DNA of 64,000 bases from Pseudomonadota bacterium (GTDB lineage Bacteria > Pseudomonadota > Gammaproteobacteria > Burkholderiales > Burkholderiaceae_C): NCBI GenBank assembly GCA_018241265.1, contig JAFEEF010000068.1:1-64000 (forward strand), written 5' to 3'. The position numbers were made by a program, and so were the translations under genes. The notes under the pieces were generated by a model that worked only from the letters and a program-made list of their open reading frames with translations, was not told the DNA's origin and ran no database searches. Shown in pieces: positions 9,491-18,624 of the stretch. The first letter of the stretch is position 1. Each line of letters starts with the position of its first letter.

Positions 9491-10903
9491 ATGGGCTCTT
9501 GCGCCCCGACTACATTGAATTCGCTGGGATCCCTCAAAGACGCGCTGTCGCGCGCAGCCACTTCCACCAGCCGCCACATCTCCGAGCATCCACGCAGCCT
9601 CACGGCCGCGGTGACGATGGTGCTCGCCGGATTCGGCATCACCGCGTTCGGTGTCGCGCCGCTCACGGCCGATCCGGGCGCCGTGCCGCAACGCCTCGTC
9701 ACCGAGAACGTCACGCCGGAGAACGTGCAGACGCAGCTCGATGCGCTCGAGGAGTACGAGCTCGAGCTCTACCGCACCGACCTCACGCGCAGCAGCGACA
9801 CGGCCGACAGCCTGCTCGCGCGGCTCGGCGTCAGCGATGCCGATGCGGCGAGCTTCCTGCGCACCGATCCGCTCGCGCGCAAGGTGCTCGAAGGGCGCGG
9901 CGGCAAGATGGTCCGCGTGCAGACCGGCGAGAACGGGCACCTCAGCGAACTGGTGGCGCGCTTCCCGGCCGCCGGCAACGACGCTGCGACGCACTTCAAT
10001 CGCCTCCGCATCAGCCGTTCGGGCAGCACCTTCCAGGCGCAGATCGAGGTCGTGCCGCTGTCGGCCCAGGTCAAGATGGGCAGCGGCTCGATCCGCACGT
10101 CGCTGTTCGCAGCGACCGACGATGCGCACCTGCCCGACGCCGTGGCGATGCAGCTCGCCGACGCGTTCTCGACCGACATCGACTTCCGCAAGGACCTGCA
10201 GAAGGGCGACACCTTCTCGGTCGTCTACGAGGCACTCACCGCCGACGGCGAGCCGATCACCTGGAACGGCGGCTCGGGCCGCCTGCTGGCCGCCGACTTC
10301 ATCACCGGCGACCACACCTACTCGGCCGTCTGGTACCAGGACGCGCAGGGCAAGGGCGGCTACTACGACCTGAACGGCCAGAGCAAGCGGCGCGCGTTCC
10401 TCGCCAGCCCGGTCGCCTACTCGCGCATCACGTCGGGCTTCGCGATGCGCATGCATCCGATCCTCAACACCTGGAAGCAGCACAAGGGCGTCGACTTCGG
10501 CGCACCGACCGGCACGCCGGTGCGCGCGGTCGGCGACGGCACGGTCGACTTTGCGGGCTGGCAGAACGGCTACGGCAACATGGTCGAGATCCGCCACAGC
10601 AGCCAGCGCTCGACGCTCTATGCGCACCTGAGCCGCATCAACGTGAAGCGCGGCGAGCACGTCGATCAGGGCGAGACGGTGGGCGCGGTCGGCATGACCG
10701 GCTGGGCGACCGGTCCGCACCTGCACTTCGAGCTGAAGGTCGGCGGCACGCAACAGGATCCGATGGTGCTGGCCAAGCAGTCCGAGGCGATCACCCTGCC
10801 GCCGGCGGCGAAGGCGCAGTTCCTGCAGATGGCGCGCAGCATCAAGGAGCAGCTCGAGGTCGCCGACGGCATGGCCGCGCGTACGAACAACTACGGCGAA
10901 TAG
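9491..10903 (+). CDS. M23-family murein endopeptidase
   Basis: A 470-residue peptidoglycan endopeptidase. Residues about 38-58 form a single membrane-spanning or uncleaved signal segment, followed by an OapA/LysM-like region with the [13 protein letters not shown] strand, then the LytM/M23 domain. Zinc ligands are seen: H331 and D335 in HKGVDFG, and H412 in HLHFEL with H410 as the neighbouring catalytic histidine, so the enzyme should be active (MepM-like). It is transcribed away from tyrS and is followed by a terminator and anmK, joining a cell-wall breakdown enzyme to a cell-wall recycling kinase. Confidence 0.9.
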   Translation: MGSCAPTTLNSLGSLKDALSRAATSTSRHISEHPRSLTAAVTMVLAGFGITAFGVAPLTADPGAVPQRLVTENVTPENVQTQLDALEEYELELYRTDLTRSSDTADSLLARLGVSDADAASFLRTDPLARKVLEGRGGKMVRVQTGENGHLSELVARFPAAGNDAATHFNRLRISRSGSTFQAQIEVVPLSAQVKMGSGSIRTSLFAATDDAHLPDAVAMQLADAFSTDIDFRKDLQKGDTFSVVYEALTADGEPITWNGGSGRLLAADFITGDHTYSAVWYQDAQGKGGYYDLNGQSKRRAFLASPVAYSRITSGFAMRMHPILNTWKQHKGVDFGAPTGTPVRAVGDGTVDFAGWQNGYGNMVEIRHSSQRSTLYAHLSRINVKRGEHVDQGETVGAVGMTGWATGPHLHFELKVGGTQQDPMVLAKQSEAITLPPAAKAQFLQMARSIKEQLEVADGMAARTNNYGE

Positions 10904-10934
10904 CCGGTCTGCCGGCCGCCGCGGCCATACCATC

Positions 10935-10969
10935 GAGGCCCGCCCGCAGAGCGGGCCTCGTCGTTTTCA
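10935..10969 (+). terminator. Rho-independent terminator after M23 gene
   Basis: Perfect nine-base arms GAGGCCCGC (10935-10943) and GCGGGCCTC (10951-10959) with a seven-base loop, followed by GTCGTTTTC. It lies 32 bp after the M23 stop and 27 bp before anmK. Confidence 0.7.
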
Positions 10970-10985
10970 GGAGCAGCATCAGACC

Positions 10986-12098
10986 ATGGACCGCGCGCTC
11001 TATATCGGATTGATGTCGGGCACGTCGCTCGACGGCGTCGACGGCGTGCTGGTCGACTTCGCGCCCGGCAACGGCCTGCTGCTGCGCGTGCTCGCGCACG
11101 CACACCGGCCGTTCGAGCCGGCGCTGGCAGCCGAACTGCTGGCGCTGAACCGCGCCGGCGGTACCGACGAACTGCACCGCGCGGCACTCGCCGGCAATGC
11201 GGTCGCGCGGCGCTATGCCGACGTCGTCGCCGACCTGGCACCGCCGGCCGGCGTGATCGCGATCGGCGCCCACGGTCAGACGGTGCGGCATCGGCCCGGC
11301 GAGTTCGACGGCACGGGCTATACGCTGCAGCTCCTCGATCCTGCGCTGCTCGCCGAGCTGACCGGCATCGACGTGGTCGCCGACCTGCGCAGCCGCGACG
11401 TGGCCGCCGGCGGCCAGGGAGCGCCGCTGGTGCCGGCGTTCCACCGTGCGGTGTTCGCGCGCGCCGGCCGCGACACCGCCTTGCTCAACCTCGGCGGCAT
11501 CGCCAACCTGACCGCATTGCGCGCCGATGGAACGACCCTGGGCTACGACTGCGGCCCTGCGAATGCACTGATGGACTTGTGGTGCCGGCGGCATACCGGT
11601 GCGTCGTTCGACGCGGGCGGCGCGTGGGCCGCGTCGGGCCAGGTCGATGCAGCGCTGCTCGCGCGGCTGCGCGCCGAGCCGTACTTCGCGCTGCCCGCGC
11701 CGAAGAGCACCGGCCGCGATCTGTTCCACGCCGACTGGCTCGATCGTCATCTCGCTGCGGCCGGCCCGACCGCCACGGCCGACGTGCAGGCGACCTTGGC
11801 CGAGCTGACCGCGAGCGTCGCGGCCGATGCGTTGCGCCGCGACGCCTCGCAGGCCGACGAACTGATCGTCTGCGGCGGCGGCGCCGCGAACCATCACCTG
11901 ATGCAGCGTCTCGCCGCGCTGCTGCCCGGTGTGCGCGTGATGCCGAGCGACGAACGCGGCTTACCGGCCAACCAGGTCGAGGCTTCGGCGTTCGCGTGGC
12001 TCGCGCGTGCGTGGTTCGAGCGCCAGCCGGGCAACCTGTCGAGTGTCACCGGTGCGCGCGGGCCGCGGGTGCTCGGGGCTCTCCATCCTGCGCACTGA
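10986..12098 (+). CDS. anmK: Anhydro-N-acetylmuramic acid kinase
   Basis: A 370-residue kinase of murein recycling: it opens the 1,6-anhydro ring of anhydroMurNAc and phosphorylates it to MurNAc-6-phosphate. The N-terminus reads GLMSGTSLDGVDG, the family signature; DLRSRDVAAGGQGAPLVP and LNLGGIANLT are the internal ATPase-fold motifs. Near the end ELIVCGGGAANHHLM forms the adenosine site. Length is standard. It is convergent with erpA across a shared hairpin. Confidence 0.95.
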   Translation: MDRALYIGLMSGTSLDGVDGVLVDFAPGNGLLLRVLAHAHRPFEPALAAELLALNRAGGTDELHRAALAGNAVARRYADVVADLAPPAGVIAIGAHGQTVRHRPGEFDGTGYTLQLLDPALLAELTGIDVVADLRSRDVAAGGQGAPLVPAFHRAVFARAGRDTALLNLGGIANLTALRADGTTLGYDCGPANALMDLWCRRHTGASFDAGGAWAASGQVDAALLARLRAEPYFALPAPKSTGRDLFHADWLDRHLAAAGPTATADVQATLAELTASVAADALRRDASQADELIVCGGGAANHHLMQRLAALLPGVRVMPSDERGLPANQVEASAFAWLARAWFERQPGNLSSVTGARGPRVLGALHPAH

Positions 12099-12114
12099 AC
12101 GCCCGACAAGACAA

Positions 12115-12140
12115 AGGCCGCCCGCAGGCGGCCTCATTTG
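12115..12140. terminator. Bidirectional terminator between anmK and erpA
   Basis: Eight-base perfect arms AGGCCGCC (12115-12122) and GGCGGCCT (12127-12134) around a CGCA tetraloop; T-rich bases follow on both strands (CATTTG forward, TTTGT on the reverse). It sits between the convergent ends of anmK and erpA and is identical over 20 bases to the hairpin at 12627-12646. Confidence 0.65.
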
Positions 12141-12154
12141 TCAGCGCAAGCCCG

Positions 12155-12532
12155 TCAGGCCGAGAAGCTCGATCCGCACCCGCAGGTGGTCGTCGCGTTC
12201 GGGTTCTTGATGACGAACTGGGCGCCTTGCAGATCGTCCTTGTAGTCGATCTCGGCACCCGCGAGGTACTGCAGGCTCATCGCGTCGATCAGCAGAGTGA
12301 CGCCGTTCTTCGACATCTGCGTGTCGTCGTCGTTCGTGATCTCGTCGAAGGTGAAGCCGTACTGGAAGCCCGAGCAACCGCCGCCCTGCACGAAGACGCG
12401 CAGCTTCAGGTCGGGGTTGCCCTCTTCGTCGACCAGTTCCTTGACCTTGTTGGCCGCGCTGTCGGTGAACACCAACGGCGGCGGCGGCTCGTCGAGCAGC
12501 GTTTCAGAGGCGGATTGGGCGACTGCGGTCAT
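12155..12532 (-). CDS. erpA: Iron-sulfur cluster insertion protein ErpA
   Basis: A 125-residue A-type carrier that delivers Fe-S clusters to apo-proteins such as the isoprenoid enzyme IspG. The three cluster cysteines are visible in [11 protein letters not shown] and in the C-terminal CGCGSSF. The first about 17 residues are a variable extension. It is encoded downstream of rplM-rpsI on the same strand, a common betaproteobacterial order, but separated from rpsI by a terminator hairpin, so it is probably transcribed from its own promoter. Confidence 0.95.
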   Translation of the reverse strand: MTAVAQSASETLLDEPPPPLVFTDSAANKVKELVDEEGNPDLKLRVFVQGGGCSGFQYGFTFDEITNDDDTQMSKNGVTLLIDAMSLQYLAGAEIDYKDDLQGAQFVIKNPNATTTCGCGSSFSA

Positions 12533-12625
12533 CGGGAGACTCCTACGGCACTGGATGCCGGCGACCTATTATCGGTGATCGCCGACGACGTCGCCGCCGG
12601 TCGGGACATTGCACCCACCAGCGAC

Positions 12626-12647
12626 AAGGCCGCCCGCAGGCGGCCTT
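12626..12647 (-). terminator. Terminator after rpsI
   Basis: Nine-base perfect arms AAGGCCGCC (12626-12634) and GGCGGCCTT (12639-12647) with a CGCA loop; on the minus strand it follows the rpsI stop by 25 bp and is followed by TTGTCG. Confidence 0.65.
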
Positions 12648-12672
12648 GAACACGCGACAGCGCGTCGGTCGA

Positions 12673-13065
12673 TCAGCGCTTGCTGAACTGCTTGCGCCGG
12701 CGAGCGCCGTGCAGGCCGACCTTCTTGCGCTCGACTTCGCGCGCATCGCGCGTCACGAAGCCGGCTTGCTTGAGCTGCGTCTTCAGCGTCTCGTCGTAGT
12801 CGATCAGCGCACGCGTGATGCCGTGGCGCACCGCGCCGGCCTGACCGGACTCGCCGCCGCCGTGCACGTTGACCTTGATGTCGAAGGTCGCGTCGTTCGC
12901 GGTCAGCACGAGCGGCTGGCGCACGATCATGATCGACGTCTGGCGGCCGAAGTACTGGTCGACGGCCTTGCCGTTGACGAGGATCTGACCGTTGCCCTTC
13001 TTGATGAACACGCGCGCCACCGAAGACTTGCGGCGGCCGGTACCGTAATTCCAACTTCCGATCAT
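12673..13065 (-). CDS. rpsI: 30S ribosomal protein S9
   Basis: A 130-residue S9. The start is ATG 13065 ([20 protein letters not shown]); the frame is open 60 bases further upstream, into rplM, but the shorter form matches S9 length. The C-terminal RRRKQFSKR tail that reaches the P-site tRNA is intact. It follows rplM by 10 bp, the usual rplM-rpsI operon. Confidence 0.97.
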   Translation of the reverse strand: MIGSWNYGTGRRKSSVARVFIKKGNGQILVNGKAVDQYFGRQTSIMIVRQPLVLTANDATFDIKVNVHGGGESGQAGAVRHGITRALIDYDETLKTQLKQAGFVTRDAREVERKKVGLHGARRRKQFSKR

Positions 13066-13075
13066 CGCCGTGTCC

Positions 13076-13504
13076 TCAGATTTCCAGCGCCTTGGGCTGC
13101 TGGGCGGTGTGCGGATGCGTGGCACCGGCGTACACCTTGAGCTTCTTCACCATCGCGTAGCCGAGCGGACCCTTGGGCAGCATGCCCTTGACGGCCTTCT
13201 CGAGCGCGCGGCCCGGATGCTTGGCCTGCATGTCCTTGAACTTGGTCCCGTAGATGCCGCCGGGGAAGCCCGAGTGACGGTAATAGACCTTGTCGTTGGC
13301 CTTGTTGCCCGTGACGCGGATCTTGTCCGCATTGACGACGACGATGAAATCGCCGGTATCGACGTGAGGCGTGTAGATGGCCTTGTGCTTGCCGCGCAAA
13401 CGGAGGGCGACTTCACTGGCCACCCGTCCGAGAACCTTGTCGGTTGCGTCAATCACAAACCACTCATGCGTCACTTCGGCCGGCTTGGCGCTGAAAGTGG
13501 TCAT
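13076..13504 (-). CDS. rplM: 50S ribosomal protein L13
   Basis: A 142-residue L13 ([20 protein letters not shown] start, ending in [13 protein letters not shown]). Key L13 motifs [16 protein letters not shown] and RHSGFPGG are present. ATG 13504 was chosen because the upstream open frame has no L13-like sequence. It is the first gene of the rplM-rpsI operon; a TATAGT hexamer on the minus strand at 13653-13648 could be the -10 element, giving a leader of about 140 nt in which L13 autoregulation might act (inference). Confidence 0.97.
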   Translation of the reverse strand: MTTFSAKPAEVTHEWFVIDATDKVLGRVASEVALRLRGKHKAIYTPHVDTGDFIVVVNADKIRVTGNKANDKVYYRHSGFPGGIYGTKFKDMQAKHPGRALEKAVKGMLPKGPLGYAMVKKLKVYAGATHPHTAQQPKALEI

Positions 13505-13717
13505 GGTGAATCTGCTGTGAGCTTGCTCCCTTGAATCCGCCGTCCTCGGCCCCGCTTCTGGTACAGGCGGGCTCTCGAACGGCGCGGCGCCGAACCCGAA
13601 AGGTGCGACGCGTCTTCCCGAGGAGCGAATTTCGGGAAAGCCGAGAACTATAGCAGATGAATCGACCCCCGGATCCCGAGCCCGGCGGCGAACTGGAGCC
13701 CTGCCCCTAACCGAATC

Positions 13718-13742
13718 GTCTAGACTGGGGTTAACCCTAGAC
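13718..13742. promoter_or_regulatory. Palindromic candidate operator upstream of GNAT gene
   Basis: GGGTTAACCC (13728-13737) is a perfect ten-base palindrome, flanked on both sides by TCTAGAC/CTAGACC sequences. It ends 14-20 bp before the GNAT start and could be a regulator site or a leader hairpin. No regulator gene is adjacent. Confidence 0.3.
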
Positions 13743-13755
13743 CAAGGATCCGCGC

Positions 13756-14463
13756 ATGACCCCAGCTCCTCATGAAGGACGCTCGGCCGGCGAACCGAAG
13801 CCCGACACCTCCTCGCCATCCACGGCGCGGCGCCGACCGTGGATACCGATCCGCTCGCTCGCGCCGCGCCACCGGGAACGCATCCTGGCGCACCTGCTCG
13901 CGCTCGAAGAGCACGACCGCTTTCTGCGCTTCGGCTATCCGGCGAGCGATGCCCACATCGCCCGTTACGTCGACACGCTCGATTTCGACCACGACGAGGT
14001 GTTCGGCCTGTTCAGCCGCCGCCTCGAGCTGATCGCGCTGGGACACCTCGCGCATGCACCGCGCAGCGGCGCGCCGCAGATGTCCGAGTTCGGCGTCTCG
14101 GTGCTGCGCCGCGCACGCGGCCGCGGCTTCGGCCACCGGTTGTTCGAGCACGCCATGTTGCATGCGCGCAACCGCGGCGTGCAAACGTTGTTCATCCACG
14201 CGCTGAGCGAAAACGGCGCGATGCTGAAGATCGCACGAGATGCCGGCGCGACCCTGGAGCGCGACGGCCCCGAATGCGACGCGTGGCTGCGTTTGCCGCC
14301 GGACACGCTGGGCTCGCACGTCGACGAGCTGATCGGCGAGCAGGCGGCCGAGATCGACTACGGGCTGCGGCGCACCGTGCATCAGGCCGGTGAGCTCATC
14401 GGCGCGCTCACCGAGGCGACCGCCGCCATCGTGCGCGGCAAGGGCGGCAGCGACGCCCCGTAG
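13756..14463 (+). CDS. GNAT-family acetyltransferase
   Basis: A 235-residue protein with a GNAT fold around residues 35-180: the acetyl-CoA loop reads [16 protein letters not shown] (motif A) and is followed by [12 protein letters not shown] (motif B). The first 30 residues are proline- and arginine-rich, and about 60 residues beyond the GNAT core form a helical tail. Substrate unknown. It is divergent from rplM and is followed, after 104 bp, by the DUF2726 gene. Confidence 0.8.
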   Translation: MTPAPHEGRSAGEPKPDTSSPSTARRRPWIPIRSLAPRHRERILAHLLALEEHDRFLRFGYPASDAHIARYVDTLDFDHDEVFGLFSRRLELIALGHLAHAPRSGAPQMSEFGVSVLRRARGRGFGHRLFEHAMLHARNRGVQTLFIHALSENGAMLKIARDAGATLERDGPECDAWLRLPPDTLGSHVDELIGEQAAEIDYGLRRTVHQAGELIGALTEATAAIVRGKGGSDAP

Positions 14464-14567
14464 ACCCGGGAGGTCGGGTTCGATCGACGCAGCGCCGACA
14501 TCCGCTACAGTGGCCGCTCCCGGCGTTGGCAGGCCGACGGCCGGCCCGGTTTAGCGACACCCCCGTC

Positions 14568-15344
14568 ATGCAAACACTCCCGTGGATCGTTGCACTCGCC
14601 GCGCTGGTGGTGCTCGGCTTCGGGCTGGCCGGCTGGCTCACGGCCTCGCGCAACAGGTCGAAACCCGCCGTGCCGCTGCCGGTCGAATGGAGCCTGACCT
14701 CGCGACCGGTCTTCACGAAGGATGAAAGGCGCGTCTACCGGCTGCTGCGCGAGGCGCTGCCGCAGCAGTTGCTGCTCGCCAAGCTTCCGCTGGTGCGCTT
14801 TTGCCAGCCGAGCGAAGGCGGCGACACGCGCTACTGGTACGAGCTGCTGGGTTCGCTGCACGTGGGTTTCGCGATCTGCACGGCGAGCGGCCGCGTGATC
14901 GCGGCGATCGACCTCGAATCCGACCATCCGCTGTCGCGTCGCGCGCTGCAGATCAAGCAATCGGTGCTCGGTGCCTGCAGCATCCGCTACCTGCGTGCGC
15001 CGATCGACCAGCTCCCGAGCATCGCCGAGCTTCAGGCGCTCATGCCGACGCCGTCGGCGCCCGCGGCACCGCGCGCCGCCGCCCCGGCGTCGCCCGCGCA
15101 AGTACTCGACCAGGCCCGCGACAGCCTTGCCAACACCGTCGCGACGCGCCGCGCCGAGCGCCATTCGATGTGGCATGACTCCGGCGTGTTCCAGGACTCG
15201 TTCTTCGCGCCCGACAGCCGGCACGACACGACGATGTCGGGCGCCGAACTGGGCGGCGGCGCGCTGCCCGCGGGCCTGCAGGACGACGACATCGCCGGCG
15301 TCGTCGTCGATGCGCCGCGCGCGTCGGGCAACGGACACGGATGA
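14568..15344 (+). CDS. DUF2726 domain membrane-anchored protein
   Basis: A 258-residue protein with one N-terminal membrane helix (about 5-25) and a DUF2726 domain at about 40-160 (LTSRPVFTKDERRVYRLLREALP ... FAICTASGRVIAAIDLE). DUF2726 is a restriction-endonuclease-like fold of unknown role. The C-terminal 100 residues are alanine-rich and low complexity. ATG 14568 was preferred to an upstream non-ATG start because the membrane helix begins there. Its stop overlaps the srkA start (ATGA 15341-15344). Confidence 0.8.
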   Translation: MQTLPWIVALAALVVLGFGLAGWLTASRNRSKPAVPLPVEWSLTSRPVFTKDERRVYRLLREALPQQLLLAKLPLVRFCQPSEGGDTRYWYELLGSLHVGFAICTASGRVIAAIDLESDHPLSRRALQIKQSVLGACSIRYLRAPIDQLPSIAELQALMPTPSAPAAPRAAAPASPAQVLDQARDSLANTVATRRAERHSMWHDSGVFQDSFFAPDSRHDTTMSGAELGGGALPAGLQDDDIAGVVVDAPRASGNGHG

Positions 15345-16387
15345 CCGACGCGGCGGCGCCGTATGCCGGGCTCGGCCCGGACACCGTGCTCGATGCGCTC
15401 GATGCGGTCGGACTGCGCGGCGACGGCCGGTTGCTGCAGCTCAATTCCTACGAGAACCGCGTCTTCCAGGTGTTCCTGGAGGACGGCCGCGTGGTCGTCG
15501 CGAAGTTCTACCGGCCTGGGCGCTGGAGCAACGCGCAGATCCTCGAGGAGCACGCCTTCGCGGCCGAGCTGGCCATGGCCGAGATCCCGGTCGCCGCGTG
15601 CCTGGCGCTGGAGATCGACAGCCATTCGTTGCACGCCGCGCACGCCACCTTGGCCGGCCCGACGCTCGCGCGCTACGCCGTCGGGCCGGGCGTCGAGTTC
15701 CGCTACGGCGTGGCCGAGCGGCGCGCCGGCCGAGCGCCCGAGCTCGAAGACCCGGCCACGCTCGAATGGCTGGGCCGCTACATCGGGCGCATCCATGCGG
15801 TCGGCGCGCTGCGGCCGTTCGCGCATCGCCAGACGCTCGACGTCGAGACCTTCGGCTGGTCGAACCGGCGTTGGCTGATCGACCAGCGCGTCGTGCCGCC
15901 CGATCAGGCGCCGGCCTGGGAAGCAGCCAGCAACGCCGCGCTGGAAGCGGTGCAACGCGCCTTCGAGACCACCGGCGCGCTGCCGCCATTGCGCCTGCAC
16001 GGCGACTGCCATCCCGGCAACATCCTGTGGACCGCGGCCGGACCGCACTTCGTCGACCTCGACGATGCGGTCAACGGCCCCGCGGTGCAGGACCTGTGGA
16101 TGCTGCTGTCCGGCGACCGCGCCGCGATGACGCGCCAGTTGGCCGCGATCCTCGAAGGCTACGAGGACTTCATGGCGTTCGACTGGCGGGAACTCCGCCT
16201 CGTCGAACCGCTGCGCACCTTGCGCATGCTGCACCACAGCGCGTGGATCGCGCGGCGCTGGCACGATCCGGCGTTCCCGGTCGCGTTCCCATGGTTCGAG
16301 AGCCCGGCGTATTGGGCCCAGGAGACGACGCGGCTGCGCGAGCAGATCGAGGCGATGGCCGAACCGCCCCTGGGCGGCCCGGCCTGA
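15341..16387 (+). CDS. srkA: Stress response serine/threonine kinase SrkA (YihE)
   Basis: A 348-residue kinase with the choline/aminoglycoside-kinase fold. E. coli SrkA counteracts MazF- and stress-induced death. The N-lobe carries LNSYENRVFQV and VVAKFYRPGRWSN; the catalytic loop is LHGDCHPGN and the metal-binding segment VDLDDAVNGPAVQD. Translation is coupled to the DUF2726 gene by ATGA. Its 3' end abuts the htpG stop on the other strand with no gap, so the two genes are convergent. Confidence 0.92.
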   Translation: MTDAAAPYAGLGPDTVLDALDAVGLRGDGRLLQLNSYENRVFQVFLEDGRVVVAKFYRPGRWSNAQILEEHAFAAELAMAEIPVAACLALEIDSHSLHAAHATLAGPTLARYAVGPGVEFRYGVAERRAGRAPELEDPATLEWLGRYIGRIHAVGALRPFAHRQTLDVETFGWSNRRWLIDQRVVPPDQAPAWEAASNAALEAVQRAFETTGALPPLRLHGDCHPGNILWTAAGPHFVDLDDAVNGPAVQDLWMLLSGDRAAMTRQLAAILEGYEDFMAFDWRELRLVEPLRTLRMLHHSAWIARRWHDPAFPVAFPWFESPAYWAQETTRLREQIEAMAEPPLGGPA

Positions 16388-18277
16388 TCAGTCCAGCTTC
16401 GAGATCAACAGCGCGTTGACGCGCTTCACGTAGGCCGCCGGATCCTCGAGCTGCCCGCCTTCGGCCAGCATCGCCTGGTCGAACAGGATCTGCGCCAGGT
16501 CGTCGAACTGCTCGCTCTTCTCGAGCCGCCTGACGAGGGCATGCTCGGCGTTGACTTCGAGCGTGGGCAGCGATGCCGGGGCGCTCTGGCCGGCCTGCTT
16601 CAGCAGGCGCGCCAGATGGCCGCTGACGTCGCCTTCCTCGACCACCAGACAGGCGGGCGAATCGACCAGCCGCGTCGTCACGCGCACGTCCTTCGCGCGG
16701 TCCTTCAGGCTCGCCTTCAGGCGCTCGAGCACCGGCTTGAACGTCTCGGCGGCCTCCTCGGCCTGCTTCTTCTCGGCCTCGTCCTGGAGCTTGCCGAGAT
16801 CGACCGCGCCCTTGGCGACGCTCTGCAGCGACTTGCCGTCGAACTCGTAGAGGTGCGACAACATCCATTCGTCGACGCGGTCCGACAGCAGCAGCACCTC
16901 GATGCCCTTCTTGCGGAAGATCTCGAGCTGCGGGCTGTTCTTCGCCGCGGCCAGGCTGTCGGCGGTGATGTAGTAGATCGCCTCCTGGCCTTCCTTCATG
17001 CGCGCCGCGTAGTCCTTGAACGACACGCCTTCGTCGGCATGCGTCGACGCGAAGCGCAGCAGGTTGGCGAGGCGCTCCTTGTTCTGATGGTCTTCGCCGA
17101 CGCCTTCCTTGATGACGACGCCGAAGTCCTTCCAGAACGCGGCGTACTTCGCGCGCTCGGCCTCGTCCTCGTTGTCCGCGAGGCCTTCGAGCATCGTCAG
17201 CACGCGCTTCGTCGAGCCCTCGCGGATCGCCTTCACGTCGCGGCTTTCCTGCAGCAGCTCGCGGCTGACGTTGAGCGGCAGGTCGGACGAATCGATCACG
17301 CCCTTGACGAAGCGCAGGTACACCGGCATCAGCGCCTCGGCGTCGTCCATGATGAAGACGCGCTTGACGTAGAGCTTGACGCCGCCGCGCTTGTCGCGGT
17401 TCCACAGGTCGAACGGCGCCTTGGCCGGGATGTAGAGCAGCTGCGTGTACTCGCTGCGACCCTCGACGCGGTTGTGCGTGTAGGCGAGCGGCGCTTCGGA
17501 GTCGTAGCTGATCTGCTTGTAGAACTCCTCGTACTGCTCCTTCGTGATGTCGCTCTTGCTGCGGGTCCAGAGCGCCGCGGCCTTGTTGACCGGCGCCCAT
17601 TCGTCCTTCGCGACCTGCTCCTTCTTCTCCGGATCCCACTCCTCCTTCTGCATCAGGATCGGCAGCGAGATGTGGTCGGAGTACTTGCCGATCACCGACT
17701 TGAGCTTCCAGGCCGACAGGTACTCGTCCTCGCCGTCGCGCAGGTGCAGGGTCACGCTGGTGCCCCGCTGCGGACGGGTGATCGTCTCGACCTCGAAGTC
17801 GCCGGTGCCTTCCGAGCTCCAGCGCACGCCCTCTTCCGGCTTCAGGCCGGCGCGGCGCGACTCGACCGTCATGCGGTCGGCGACGATGAAGCCGCTGTAG
17901 AAGCCGACGCCGAACTGGCCGATCAACTGCGCGTCCTTCTTCTGGTCGCCTTCGAGCGCGGCGACGAACTCGCGCGTGCCGCTCTTGGCGATCGTGCCGA
18001 GGTTGGCGACCGCCTCTTCCGCCGACAGGCCGATGCCGTTGTCGGTGATCGTGATCGTCTTCGCGTCCTTGTCGAAGGCGACGCGCACTTCCAGGTTGGG
18101 CTGGTCTTCGTACAGCAGGTTGTCGGCCAGCGCTTCGAAGCGCAGCTTGTCGCAGGCGTCCGACGCGTTGGAGATCAGCTCGCGCAGGAAGATCTCCTTG
18201 TTCGAGTACAGCGAATGGGTGACGAGGTGCAGGATCTGCTTGACCTCGGCCTGGAAGGAAAGCGTCTGTTTGTCCAT
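16388..18277 (-). CDS. htpG: Chaperone HtpG (Hsp90)
   Basis: A 629-residue bacterial Hsp90. The GHKL ATPase domain shows [11 protein letters not shown], the DNGIGLS loop, [11 protein letters not shown] and GQFGVGFYS; the middle domain has the RVFIMDD and LPLNVSRE motifs; the C-terminal dimerisation domain is full length. ATG 18277 lies about 45-50 bp downstream of a heat-shock type promoter. Confidence 0.97.
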   Translation of the reverse strand: MDKQTLSFQAEVKQILHLVTHSLYSNKEIFLRELISNASDACDKLRFEALADNLLYEDQPNLEVRVAFDKDAKTITITDNGIGLSAEEAVANLGTIAKSGTREFVAALEGDQKKDAQLIGQFGVGFYSGFIVADRMTVESRRAGLKPEEGVRWSSEGTGDFEVETITRPQRGTSVTLHLRDGEDEYLSAWKLKSVIGKYSDHISLPILMQKEEWDPEKKEQVAKDEWAPVNKAAALWTRSKSDITKEQYEEFYKQISYDSEAPLAYTHNRVEGRSEYTQLLYIPAKAPFDLWNRDKRGGVKLYVKRVFIMDDAEALMPVYLRFVKGVIDSSDLPLNVSRELLQESRDVKAIREGSTKRVLTMLEGLADNEDEAERAKYAAFWKDFGVVIKEGVGEDHQNKERLANLLRFASTHADEGVSFKDYAARMKEGQEAIYYITADSLAAAKNSPQLEIFRKKGIEVLLLSDRVDEWMLSHLYEFDGKSLQSVAKGAVDLGKLQDEAEKKQAEEAAETFKPVLERLKASLKDRAKDVRVTTRLVDSPACLVVEEGDVSGHLARLLKQAGQSAPASLPTLEVNAEHALVRRLEKSEQFDDLAQILFDQAMLAEGGQLEDPAAYVKRVNALLISKLD

Positions 18278-18624
18278 GGCGTGAGTTTCCCGGGAAGGCG
18301 GCCGACGGCCGCGGCATTCAACCGTGCGATCTATGGGCGGCGCCGGCGGGATTCAAGGCCCGCGCCGCGGCGCGCGGCGCGAATGATACGGACCGGCGCG
18401 CCCTGCGGCGTCGAGCTCTCGCTCAGGGTCCATCGCATCGGCCGGGAAAGCCGTTCGCCTGCGATGCGGCCTGATAGGTTCGGTGTCCTCGCGGTCGTTG
18501 CACCAGGCGACCCTGCCGCAACGCGCGGCGCGCAGAGGCGGTGCACCGGCGCGATTGTCGAAGCGGCGCCGACGGCGCACCGGCGGCCGTGCCATCATCG
18601 TTCGATTCGTATCGAGTCGCCTCC
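18278..18624. other. Intergenic region between htpG and acyl-CoA synthetase
   Basis: 347 bp between divergent genes. The htpG-proximal part contains the sigma-32-like promoter. The remainder, about 270 bp, is GC-rich with only unsupported short frames on both strands; I see no second gene and no clear -10/-35 for the synthetase. Confidence 0.6.
18329..18357 (-). promoter_or_regulatory. Sigma-32-like heat-shock promoter of htpG
   Basis: Minus strand: CTTGAAT at 18357-18351, a 13-base spacer, then CCCATAGAT at 18337-18329. This fits the RpoH consensus CTTGAAA-N11-16-CCCCATNT. The predicted transcript start would lie roughly 45 nt before the htpG ATG. Confidence 0.6.
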
